DNA from: CAZXCQ01 sp964639275
GTDB lineage: Bacteria; Desulfobacterota; DSM-4660; Desulfatiglandales; Desulfatiglandaceae
NCBI GenBank assembly: GCA_964639275.1
Contig: CAZXCQ010000273.1
Location: forward strand, 1 to 8,456
Length of the DNA: 8,456 nucleotides
Direction: 5' to 3'
Under the pieces are notes generated by a model that was not told the DNA's origin, did no database searches, and saw only the letters and a program-made list of their open reading frames with translations. The position numbers were made by a program, and so were the translations under genes. Shown here one piece after another: positions 1 to 5,337 of the stretch (position 1 is its first letter; each line of letters starts with the position of its first letter).

Positions 1-317
1 AAATCTGACCCAAATCTGGACGCCAATTCTGCGAAGTTATTTCTGCGCAAGCCCTTAGTAAGGGGTTGTCGATTGGTATTTTCTTGCATGGAGCTAGCAT
101 CGCACATCCGCCGAAATCATGCAACACTGCCAGGGTCAAGTTCTACTTTTTGGCTGGAAAATCAGACAGATGGATCTAACGGAATTGTAACCTAAAATTG
201 AATAGGGAGGCGTTTCCCATCTACCGGGAATTGTAGCCCATAAATTTCAGCAAATATTGCATTATGATTTCAGGCGCCTACAAGGCCAAAAAGAGAGTCC
301 TGTGGAATACGGGATAC
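1..317. other. Gene-free left edge
   Basis: I find no supportable coding region here in any frame and no RNA gene. The stretch begins with a short tandem similarity (AAATCTG twice, 11 bp apart) and contains a segment near 135-152 (AGGGTCAAGTTCTACTTT) that faintly resembles flanks of REP-associated elements in related bacteria. That resemblance is from memory and is weak. The region lies downstream of the minus-strand gene at 374-1132 and its terminator, so it may simply be intergenic DNA belonging to a gene left of the window. Confidence 0.5.
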
Positions 318-351
318 ATAAAAAAGGCAGAGTTCAAGGACCCTGCCTTTT
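318..351 (-). terminator. Rho-independent terminator of the two-domain secreted protein gene
   Basis: On the plus strand AAAAGGCAG (322-330) pairs perfectly with CTGCCTTTT (343-351) around a 12-nt loop. Read on the minus strand, the stem is followed by a run of T residues (complement of 318-325). It starts 23 bp after the stop codon of the minus-strand gene ending at 374, which is the expected position. The A-rich left arm gives a shorter T-run on the other strand too, so weak bidirectional activity is possible. Confidence 0.8.
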
Positions 352-373
352 GAAATTCCTTCCCTCCAGTAGT

Positions 374-1132
374 TTATTTCAATCGGTAATACACACTTTC
401 AAAAGCCCCATCGCTCCAGGATTCATATTTGTCTTCACCAACCCGATAGTAGTCATAGCACCTTTCTGGACCGAATGTCCACTTAGTGCAGGACCGGTCT
501 CCAACTATACGAGTGGTGCCCGTAAACGACATCGATAACCCCGGCTTGCTCAAGCTTCGCCAGTACACTTCCCGTTTGCCGCTGTCAGGTCTTACCATTA
601 CCCAGACGGCTTGAGTTAATTGGTTTATGCCAGCAAAGACGCCATAGTGAGACTCTCTCTCTTTTAGTTCAGCCCCTGTAAGTTTGACCTTATCCTTACT
701 TGTCTGAAATAATGTTTGGCCCCTGTACCACGTGGCAGCTAAACTTTCTCCAGACATGGATTCGTATTTGTCTTCGTCAACCCGATAGACGTTGAAGCAG
801 GTTTCCGGACCGAATGACCATTTTGAACACGCTTGGTCACCAACTATCTCGGTGGTGCCTATATCCGTGCCCCGGACCATCGGGTTTGCCAGGCTTTGCC
901 AGTACAAATTCCGTTTCTCGTTTTCAAGGGCCTCGGTTATATAGACGCTATTGGTTTTGTGGTTTATGCCAAAAGTGATAGCACCGGGTTTAAGAAGTAA
1001 TTCATCGATTTGAGCCCCTGTGAGTTTGACCTTATCCTTTTTGCCTTCCTCTGCCTGCATGGGTGACGCCAAAAATAAGGCCAAAACGATGCATAAGCCG
1101 ACACCGACCACTTTATGAATAGAGCAAGTCAT
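374..1132 (-). CDS. Secreted protein with two tandem copies of a DUF995-like domain
   Basis: A 252-residue protein of unknown function. Residues 1-27 form a typical signal peptide (basic start, hydrophobic core GVGLCIVLALFLA, probable cleavage after MQA), so the mature protein should be periplasmic or secreted. The rest is two copies of one domain of about 108 residues, 32-139 and 146-252. Both begin KDKVKLTGA, both contain YW-x-SL, G-T-T-x-IVGD, C-x-KW-x-FGPE-x-C and YRV-x-EDKYES. Each copy has a Cys pair ten residues apart (C102/C112 and C205/C215), well placed for a disulfide. The tail of each unit (G-T-x-IVGD, Cys, KW, Cys, YR, DKY) resembles the DUF995 pattern as I remember it, but this is not a firm family assignment. 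The ATG at 1132 is chosen for the strong Shine-Dalgarno 8 nt upstream and the signal peptide that follows. It looks monocistronic, with its own terminator at 318-351. Existence of the gene is near certain; function is unknown. Confidence 0.9.
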   Translation of the reverse strand: MTCSIHKVVGVGLCIVLALFLASPMQAEEGKKDKVKLTGAQIDELLLKPGAITFGINHKTNSVYITEALENEKRNLYWQSLANPMVRGTDIGTTEIVGDQACSKWSFGPETCFNVYRVDEDKYESMSGESLAATWYRGQTLFQTSKDKVKLTGAELKERESHYGVFAGINQLTQAVWVMVRPDSGKREVYWRSLSKPGLSMSFTGTTRIVGDRSCTKWTFGPERCYDYYRVGEDKYESWSDGAFESVYYRLK

Positions 1133-1140
1133 ACTCGGTA

Positions 1141-1150
1141 CCTCCTTTTT
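1141..1150 (-). promoter_or_regulatory. Ribosome binding site for the gene at 374-1132
   Basis: Read on the minus strand this is AAAAAGGAGG, a near-complete anti-16S match, with 8 nt between GGAGG and the ATG at 1132. It fixes the start of the secreted two-domain protein and argues against a longer reading of the frame. Confidence 0.85.
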
Positions 1151-1211
1151 TTGGGAGTCCGTTCCTGGACGGTATTCCCTTTTCGGCGCGTGACAACATT
1201 GCCATTGTCGA

Positions 1212-1262
1212 GAGAAAAAATAAATGCTCCCATGAGGACAGACTATGTCCTAATGGGAGCAT
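1212..1262 (-). terminator. Long hairpin with T-run, terminator-like on the minus strand
   Basis: ATGCTCCCAT (1224-1233) pairs perfectly with ATGGGAGCAT (1253-1262). After one G/A mismatch, AGGACA (1235-1240) pairs with TGTCCT (1246-1251), leaving a 5-nt loop. Read on the minus strand the stem is followed by TTTATTTTTT (complement of 1214-1223), the layout of an intrinsic terminator. It lies about 90 bp upstream of the start of the minus-strand gene at 374-1132. It could therefore stop transcripts arriving from the DUF1566 gene, or sit in the leader of the downstream gene as an attenuator. The same hairpin is the first copy of the repeat described at 1224-1288. Confidence 0.5.
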
Positions 1263-1288
1263 GGTATGCACATTTTTAGGGGGTTCTC
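1224..1288. repeat. Hairpin repeat element, copy 1
   Basis: A strong hairpin (1224-1262) followed closely by TATGCACATTTTTAGG (1264-1279) and GGGTTCTC (1281-1288). The same order, a hairpin with CTCCCA/GGAG outer arms and then an ATGCACATTTTGAGG-type block, is seen again at 1541-1617 and 2488-2570. In this copy the conserved block is the most divergent and similarity fades after the TTCTC. Hairpin arms differ in sequence between copies although pairing is kept. No known RNA family is recognised. Confidence 0.6.
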
Positions 1289-1540
1289 CATTGCACAAAT
1301 TCCGGCAAATAGAGTTATAGACAAAAAAGCCGAACCACCTGAACGTGATCTTCACGATGTCACTCACGGCCCCGGTCGAATTTCCCGTAGGGAACTATTC
1401 AACGGGGCATGCAGCCCGGCTATCTTTGTATCTTTGAAATGGAAGATATCTTAAAACAGGCTCAACGGGGAATATTAAGACCCGTGGCTTTCCGTCCTCA
1501 TCTCACGATGGGTTTGGCTTTCTATAATGGAAGGTTTGAC
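1289..1540. other. Intergenic stretch with small inverted repeats, no gene
   Basis: I see no credible gene here. It contains a small perfect hairpin, TTCCC-GTA-GGGAA at 1382-1394. It also contains two AACGGGG segments (1411-1417 and 1464-1470), the second facing CCCGT 12 bp later; these could be decayed relatives of the hairpin in the neighbouring repeat copies. The 62-codon open frame crossing the first part on the plus strand starts inside the repeat and has no supporting signal. Confidence 0.5.
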
Positions 1541-1617
1541 CTCCCAACGGGGCAAGCAATTCCCCGTTAGGAGCCAGGCATATACATTTTGAGGTGTTCT
1601 CTCATGGGATAACCTCC
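1541..1617. repeat. Hairpin repeat element, copy 2
   Basis: CTCCCAACGGGG (1541-1552) pairs with CCCCGTTAGGAG (1562-1573) with a single mismatch around a 9-nt loop. After it come ATACATTTTGAGG (1582-1594) and GTTCTCTCATGGGATAACCT (1596-1615). The flank matches copy 3 at 2529-2563 nearly base for base, whereas the hairpin arms differ but still pair. The element lies in the 724-bp gap between the two minus-strand genes. Confidence 0.65.
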
Positions 1618-1748
1618 TGAACAGAGGTTAAATGATTGGGGAATACCTGATGCGCATTAAACGACAAAGAATGCGGTATGTCAAGAAAAATGCGGCTTTT
1701 CCGCAATCTTTTTGCTGGGGATGTATGTCTTCAAAATCCGGGGAATTG

Positions 1749-1800
1749 CCCCCTCACCCTGCCATCTCCCCCCCGGGGGGAGAGGATTGGGGTGAGGGGG
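1749..1800. repeat. GC-rich 52-bp palindromic repeat
   Basis: CCCCCTCACCC (1749-1759) is complementary to GGGTGAGGGGG (1790-1800), and the inner TCTCCCCCC pairs with GGGGGGAGA up to 1783, with asymmetric unpaired bases between. This is the CCCTCACCC...GGGTGAGGG type of intergenic palindrome that is scattered through many proteobacterial genomes. It sits 57 bp past the stop of the DUF1566 gene and could fold in its 3' untranslated RNA, but no T-run follows the stem, so I do not call it a terminator. Confidence 0.75.
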
Positions 1801-1856
1801 AGCATATGGTGATGAGGGATATTATCAAGTTTCAGAAAAATCAAATGACTAAATGG

Positions 1857-2315
1857 TCAATCGCTTCGGGAGCGCACGGCAAAGGCCCGTTTGTTGTGGA
1901 AGCTGCGGTCGTACCAGTCGACGACGCCGTCGTAGAAGTTGAAGTGCCCCGCCAGCCCATAAGGATTAGTCTGCCCTGACCACACATGCCAACCAGTGGT
2001 TTTCAACAAAGGCGTCATGTTCCGCGAACCGGCTCCATCCTTATAAAGGGTTGTCAACTCATCCGCAGTGGGCATCCTCCAGCCTCCACCATCAAGATTC
2101 AGATTCTGCACCCAGGACCTGGCCTGCTCCCAATTTGTGTTTTTGTCAGGACCAACCATCCACTCAAGACCAGTCTTAGTGTCTCTCACAATCCCATTGG
2201 CATAGGCCACATAGACCCCATCCCGGTCGACTTCCTTTTGAGCCGCCACCGAAAAAGACAGGCACAGAAAAAGGACGAAAAACAAGGTCACGAGGATGAT
2301 ATTGATTTGCTTCAT
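1857..2315 (-). CDS. Secreted DUF1566-type protein
   Basis: A 152-residue protein. Residues 1-22 are a signal peptide (MKQINIILVTLFFVLFLCLSF, then cleavage near VAA-Q), with no lipobox, so a soluble periplasmic or secreted product is expected. The mature part carries the hallmarks of DUF1566 (Lcl C-terminal-like, C-type-lectin-like fold): G-x-V-x-D-TKTGLEW near the start, a W-x-x-A-x-x-W-V-x-NLNL helix, the GGGWRMPTADEL core, a W-x-WSG segment and a C-terminal AFAVR strand. It is near the lower end of the size range for a single such domain. Its molecular role is not known; the family is common in exported proteins of deltaproteobacteria. The ATG at 2315 is preferred over an in-frame ATG 16 codons upstream, because GGAGGG lies 7 nt before it and the signal peptide starts exactly there. 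No partner gene is adjacent; the next minus-strand gene is 724 bp downstream. Confidence 0.88.
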   Translation of the reverse strand: MKQINIILVTLFFVLFLCLSFSVAAQKEVDRDGVYVAYANGIVRDTKTGLEWMVGPDKNTNWEQARSWVQNLNLDGGGWRMPTADELTTLYKDGAGSRNMTPLLKTTGWHVWSGQTNPYGLAGHFNFYDGVVDWYDRSFHNKRAFAVRSRSD

Positions 2316-2320
2316 TTCTC

Positions 2321-2330
2321 TCCCTCCTTT
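2321..2330 (-). promoter_or_regulatory. Ribosome binding site deciding the start of the DUF1566 gene
   Basis: Read on the minus strand the sequence is AAAGGAGGGA, with 7 nt from GGAGG to the ATG at 2315. The alternative upstream ATG at 2363 would place these bases inside the coding region and put 16 polar residues in front of the signal peptide, so the shorter start is favoured. Confidence 0.8.
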
Positions 2331-2358
2331 TGGCAAGTTGATAGTCCAAAGTTTTTTC

Positions 2359-2463
2359 GTCATGCCGGACTTGATCCGGCATCCAGTATTTTCAATTGGT
2401 TATAAAGACTCTGGACTCCGGAGCCTGCCCCGGACCCCGATCCGGGGTTCACCGGAGTGACGA
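2359..2463. repeat. Nested inverted repeat of the CTGGA-TCCGG / CCGGA-TGACG type
   Basis: The element has two facing hairpin units. The left unit, 2359-2386, reads CGTCATGCCGG...CCGGCATCCAG and holds the short palindromic core CCGGACTTGATCCGG. The right unit, 2411-2463, reads CTGGACTCCGG...CCGGAGTGACG. Outer arms (2359-2369 against 2453-2463) and inner arms (2376-2386 against 2411-2421) each pair at 9 of 11 positions. The right unit is clearly the same sequence as the reverse complement of 5231-5282, including GCCTGCCCCGGACCCC. It is a MITE-like or REP-like intergenic element with no coding capacity, sitting just upstream of the DUF1566 gene, where it may overlap that gene's promoter. Confidence 0.75.
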
Positions 2464-2487
2464 CTTCTTAGGAGACCATCACAATTT

Positions 2488-2570
2488 ATGCTCCCAACAG
2501 GGGAAACTGTTCCCTGTCAGGAGCGAGACATGCACATTTTGAGGCGTTTTCTCATGGGGTAACTTCTTAA
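2488..2570. repeat. Hairpin repeat element, copy 3
   Basis: TGCTCCCAACAGGG (2489-2502) faces CCCTGTCAGGAGC (2512-2524); pairing is broken only at two positions inside the stem. The conserved flank follows: ATGCACATTTTGAGG (2530-2544), then TTCTCATGGGGTAAC (2549-2563). This is the best-preserved flank of the three copies. It begins 25 bp after the inverted repeat ending at 2463, so two different repeat families lie side by side. Confidence 0.65.
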
Positions 2571-2956
2571 CCTGTTTAATCTGTATGGGTTTTTAATTTC
2601 ATAAGGTTCCGTATGCTACCTCTGCAATTTGGGGTCACCGGGGCGCGTAAATACCGCAATTTCCTTATTGTTTCGTTAGGTTACGATTACTCACAACATG
2701 GTGGATCTCAATCCCGTTGTGAAAACAAAGACCTTGATTTAGCATGCCAATTCAGGTAGTTATAAAGGGGGGGAGCCCTAATAGTCATTTGCAGACCCTC
2801 GGCTGATTTTGTCCTCCCTGAAATGTTCCAGATTCCGCTGCAAATTTTTGGCTGAAAAAAGCCTATATCACGGTTCGAACGGTGAACTTTTTTTTCTAAT
2901 CTTTCAAAAACTGCAAGATCCTCCCCATTCTCCATTCAATCTGGGGGCCATAGGTT
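2571..2956. other. Upstream region of the TolB-like/TPR gene
   Basis: No gene is supported here. The only regular structure is a perfect 7-bp inverted repeat, TCACAAC (2691-2697) and GTTGTGA (2716-2722), with arms about 25 bp apart centre to centre, as a dimeric regulator's operator might be. A possible but weak promoter is TTGATT (2734-2739), a 17-bp gap and TAGTTA (2757-2762). A 75-codon minus-strand frame at 2708-2935 lacks a ribosome binding site and any recognisable protein character. Confidence 0.4.
2691..2722. promoter_or_regulatory. Candidate operator (7-bp inverted repeat)
   Basis: TCACAAC and GTTGTGA are exact reverse complements separated by 18 bp. The pair lies about 235 bp before the TolB-like/TPR gene and just upstream of a weak promoter-like pair of hexamers (2734-2762). 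A 7-bp match with this gap can easily occur by chance in a window this size, so this is a suggestion only. Confidence 0.2.
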
Positions 2957-4960
2957 ATGGTCAAGGAAGTTAGAGGGCTAATAGAGATCGATCTGGATCA
3001 ATTTAAGCTCCACCTCAAGATCAGAGACAAGACTGGATTGAGCCTTCATTTCGATTCGCCGTCTCGAAGATTTTATATTTCAGTGATCGCTTTGGTTGTT
3101 AATGAAATGAAAAGGCTGGGGAAAATCACTTCCATACCACTTGAACCGCACTACCATTTGCTTGCGTTATTTAACGAGACCGTGGGAGGTTCTGCCGGCT
3201 CCTCGGAGAAGGAAAATCTGTTACCCAGGATTTATAAGAAATGGAAAGGTGCTCTTCCTGATCTGGAGCATGCACCGCTTTTCAATGTCCTTGGGAGGAG
3301 GAAGGAATATGAAGATGCCGCAGGAAAGAGCTATTCCTTTACCGACGAGGAAAAAGATATTTGGGCGAATCTATTTGAGTACAAAGGAAGTGGAGAAAAC
3401 GTTAGGCTCCGATTTTCGATAGATAAACTAGGCGCAAATCTTAATGACGTGCTCATATCATATGGTGAAGGAGAAGATGTCTCAGACGTTACCGCATGGG
3501 AAAGATACGTAGATAGCCTCAAAGCGCAGATGAAGGACAAGCCTGAACCTGCTGTATCTAAGGAGCCTGCACGCGAGATATCCGGAGGTAAGAAGTGGGG
3601 CATTGGTCGGTCAGCACTTTTGAACAAGACAACCCTTGTTGCATTTGCCAGCTTGCTTCTGACACTTGCATTGATTGCATTTTGGAACATTTACTTCAAT
3701 ACTCCGAAATCCAGGGATGGGGCTGCTATTGAACTGGCTTTAAATCCGAATGAAGAGCCTGCGATTGCTGTTCTGCCATTCAAGAACCTCAGTAACGAAA
3801 TCGAACAGGAGTATATCAGTGATGGGATTACGGAGCAAATAATCACTGGTCTTTCAAGAGTACCAAAGCTTCTGGTGATTGCTCGAAACTCGACATTTAC
3901 TTACAAGGGAAAGCTGGTGAAAGCCCAGCAGGTTGCAAGAGAGCTTGGGGTGAATCTTTTGCTAGAGGGCAGCGTTCAAAGGTCAAATAACAGGCTGAGA
4001 ATTACAGCACAGTTAATTGATGCCCTATCTGGTCACCACATTTGGGCACAAACGTACGATAGAGAACTCAAAGACATTCTTGCAATGCAAGATGAGATCA
4101 CGATGAAGATTATCGGGTCGCTCCAGTTGAAGCTGACCGAGGGCGAGTACGCTCGCGCGTTGGCAAAAGGCACGAAGAATCTCGAGGCATATTTGAAATG
4201 CCTTCAAGCGATTCAGCTTAGCCGCCGCCTTACGCAAGAGGATGATCTTCTGGCACGGGAGATGTACAGGGAGGTCATTGCCCTGGACCCGAATTATGCA
4301 ACCCCATATGCGTATCTGGGGTCTACTTACCGGAAGGCCGTAAGCTTTGGATGGAGTAGGTCTCCAAAAACGGATCTGGCCCGTGCAGAAGAGTTGGTCC
4401 GAAAGGCCATCGAACTAGATGACTCCCTGGGACTGCCCCACAGGTTTTTGGCAGATATCTATGTGCTGAAAAAGGAATGGGATAAGGCTATTGAAGAAGC
4501 GGAGCGGGGTGTCTCCATCGATCCAAACCCACAGACTATGTATGGTTTGGCCTATCACCTAAGTGCCGTTGGGAGGCATGAGGAGGCTATTGCCTTGATT
4601 AAGAAGACATTCCGTTTAGACCCTATTCCCCCGGCCATGTATATTTGGATTCTGGGGAATTGTTATTTCCTGGCAGAGCAGTACGATGAAGCGCTTGCGG
4701 AATATAAACGGGTGCTCGATCGCAGGGGTGAATTCAGTCCCAAGTATACACATCTCGCCCTTGCACGGACTTACGCTATGCTTGGCCGGGACGAAAAAGC
4801 ACGACATCATGTCGCTGAAGTGCTTAGGATAGATCCAAAATACACTCTTAAGGGTCACGCGAAGAGAACCCGCTTATTCTTTAAGAATCAAGCCGAAGCT
4901 GATCGTATAGTTAATGCCTTAGGCAAGGCCGAGCTACCCGAAAAGCCACCATTGCAATGA
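2957..4960 (+). CDS. Membrane protein: unknown N-terminal domain, TolB-like (COG5616-type) domain and TPR repeats
   Basis: A 667-residue protein. Residues 1-190 form a soluble domain I do not recognise (elements IEIDLDQFKLHLKI, FTDEEKDIWANLFEY and LRFSIDKLGANLNDVLISYG). Residues 191-222 are a charged linker, and 225-247 a single membrane helix preceded by GKKWGIGR and LLNK, which puts the N-terminus in the cytoplasm. Residues 268-395 are a TolB-like domain typical of CyaB/CadC-like proteins: PAIAVLPFKNLSN, the acidic EYISDGITEQII, LLVIARNSTFTYKGK, LLLEGSVQR, LRITAQLIDA, and HIWAQTYDR to QDEIT. From about 408 to 640 there are TPR units (ALDPNYATPYAYLGSTY, KAIELDDS, WDKAIEEAERGVSIDPNP, YDEALAEYKRVLD, VLRIDPKYT). 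In relatives this region usually follows a class III cyclase or a winged-helix domain; neither is present, so a scaffold or sensor role is inferred. A TAG two codons before the ATG rules out a longer reading. The ribosome binding site is weak (GGGGG about 9 nt upstream). No convincing terminator follows. Confidence 0.9.
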   Translation: MVKEVRGLIEIDLDQFKLHLKIRDKTGLSLHFDSPSRRFYISVIALVVNEMKRLGKITSIPLEPHYHLLALFNETVGGSAGSSEKENLLPRIYKKWKGALPDLEHAPLFNVLGRRKEYEDAAGKSYSFTDEEKDIWANLFEYKGSGENVRLRFSIDKLGANLNDVLISYGEGEDVSDVTAWERYVDSLKAQMKDKPEPAVSKEPAREISGGKKWGIGRSALLNKTTLVAFASLLLTLALIAFWNIYFNTPKSRDGAAIELALNPNEEPAIAVLPFKNLSNEIEQEYISDGITEQIITGLSRVPKLLVIARNSTFTYKGKLVKAQQVARELGVNLLLEGSVQRSNNRLRITAQLIDALSGHHIWAQTYDRELKDILAMQDEITMKIIGSLQLKLTEGEYARALAKGTKNLEAYLKCLQAIQLSRRLTQEDDLLAREMYREVIALDPNYATPYAYLGSTYRKAVSFGWSRSPKTDLARAEELVRKAIELDDSLGLPHRFLADIYVLKKEWDKAIEEAERGVSIDPNPQTMYGLAYHLSAVGRHEEAIALIKKTFRLDPIPPAMYIWILGNCYFLAEQYDEALAEYKRVLDRRGEFSPKYTHLALARTYAMLGRDEKARHHVAEVLRIDPKYTLKGHAKRTRLFFKNQAEADRIVNALGKAELPEKPPLQ

Positions 4961-5099
4961 AGCTTTCTTGCATCAACCTCAAGCCCCAACAAGCTGATTT
5001 TCATAAAAGGTTTGGCCTCGCAAAAAATAATATTATCTGGTTCCAATTGCTGAGGTCAATTTTAGACCGGATGACCTAAGGAGGCACGCTGCCACTTTT

Positions 5100-5139
5100 G
5101 CATCCCGTGCCGGACTCGATTCGATAAACGAGGTTCATG
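5100..5139. repeat. Decayed fragment of the CTGGA-TCCGG repeat family
   Basis: GCATCCCGTGCCGGACTCG (5100-5118), followed by CGATAAACGAGGTTC (5122-5136), resembles the reverse complement of the nearby unit at 5231-5282, which reads CCGGACCCCGGATACGAGGTTC. Small gaps and changes separate them. It looks like an old third unit lying beside the intact pair. Confidence 0.4.
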
Positions 5140-5162
5140 TGTTTTGTAAGTGCCCAAAAGAA

Positions 5163-5282
5163 CTGGATTCCGGGTGTGGTTTATCCCGTATTTGATACGG
5201 GGCCGGAATGACAAAGAGGCGCAAATGTCCGTCATTCCGGCGAACCTCGTATCCGGGGTCCGGGGCAGGCACCGGAATCCAG
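5163..5282. repeat. Nested inverted repeat, two facing units
   Basis: The outer arms are CTGGATTCCGG (5163-5173) and CCGGAATCCAG (5272-5282), which are exact reverse complements. The inner arms are CCGGAATGAC (5203-5212) and GTCATTCCGG (5231-5240), also exact. The left unit carries its own small hairpin, CCCGTA-TTTGA-TACGGG (5185-5201). The right unit, read in reverse, matches 2411-2463 over its whole length. This is a non-coding MITE-like or REP-like element. Its end lies 55 bp before the start of the zinc-ribbon/pseudokinase/protease gene, so it may affect that gene's transcript leader or carry its promoter. Confidence 0.8.
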
Positions 5283-5326
5283 ACCTTCTGCCAATAAACA
5301 TGTTTACCGCTTATTACTGAAAAGAT

Positions 5327-5334
5327 AAGAGGGA
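5327..5334 (+). promoter_or_regulatory. Ribosome binding site for the pseudokinase-protease gene
   Basis: AAGAGGGA places GAGGG 4 nt before the ATG at 5338, slightly closer than ideal. The protein begins directly with the CxxC zinc ribbon, which supports this start. Confidence 0.65.
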
Positions 5335-5337
5335 ATC

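Larger units (their letters stand above)
4961..5337. other. Intergenic region with repeat cluster
   Basis: There is no gene between the two large plus-strand genes. The first 90 bp hold no clear terminator for the upstream gene, only weak short inverted repeats (AGCTT at 4961-4965 with AAGCT at 4990-4994; AGGTCA at 5053-5058 with TGACCT at 5072-5077). From about 5100 to 5282 it is filled by palindromic repeat DNA, described separately. The ribosome binding site of the next gene is at 5327-5333. A 79-codon minus-strand frame across the repeats is only a by-product of them. Confidence 0.6.

Noticed and set aside
1..152. Possible end of a REP-transposase-linked element at the left edge
   Set aside because: Only short motifs resemble such flanks, with no inverted partner and no transposase gene in the window.
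257..538. Plus-strand 93-codon open frame
   Set aside because: It runs across the terminator and the antisense of the secreted two-domain protein, has no ribosome binding site and shows no protein-like pattern.
1113..1367. Minus-strand 84-codon open frame overlapping the start of the secreted protein gene
   Set aside because: It would translate the hairpin repeat and the Shine-Dalgarno region of the real gene; it has no ribosome binding site or recognisable character.
1266..1454. Plus-strand 62-codon open frame
   Set aside because: It begins inside the repeat flank with no ribosome binding site and has an unremarkable, low-complexity composition.
1632..2405. Plus-strand open frames of 115 and 139 codons
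   Set aside because: They are antisense to the DUF1566 gene and cross the GC palindrome or the inverted repeat; the minus-strand reading has a signal peptide, a ribosome binding site and a known family.
1224..2570. CRISPR array
   Set aside because: The three repeat copies are hundreds of bases apart, differ in sequence and have no regular spacers or cas genes nearby.
2708..2935. Minus-strand 75-codon open frame, divergent from the TolB-like/TPR gene
   Set aside because: No ribosome binding site, no recognisable motif, and it spans the candidate promoter region. It could be a small gene, but nothing supports it.
2957..4960. Adenylate cyclase assignment for the TolB-like/TPR protein
   Set aside because: The similarity is confined to the TolB-like and TPR half; there is no class III cyclase catalytic domain.
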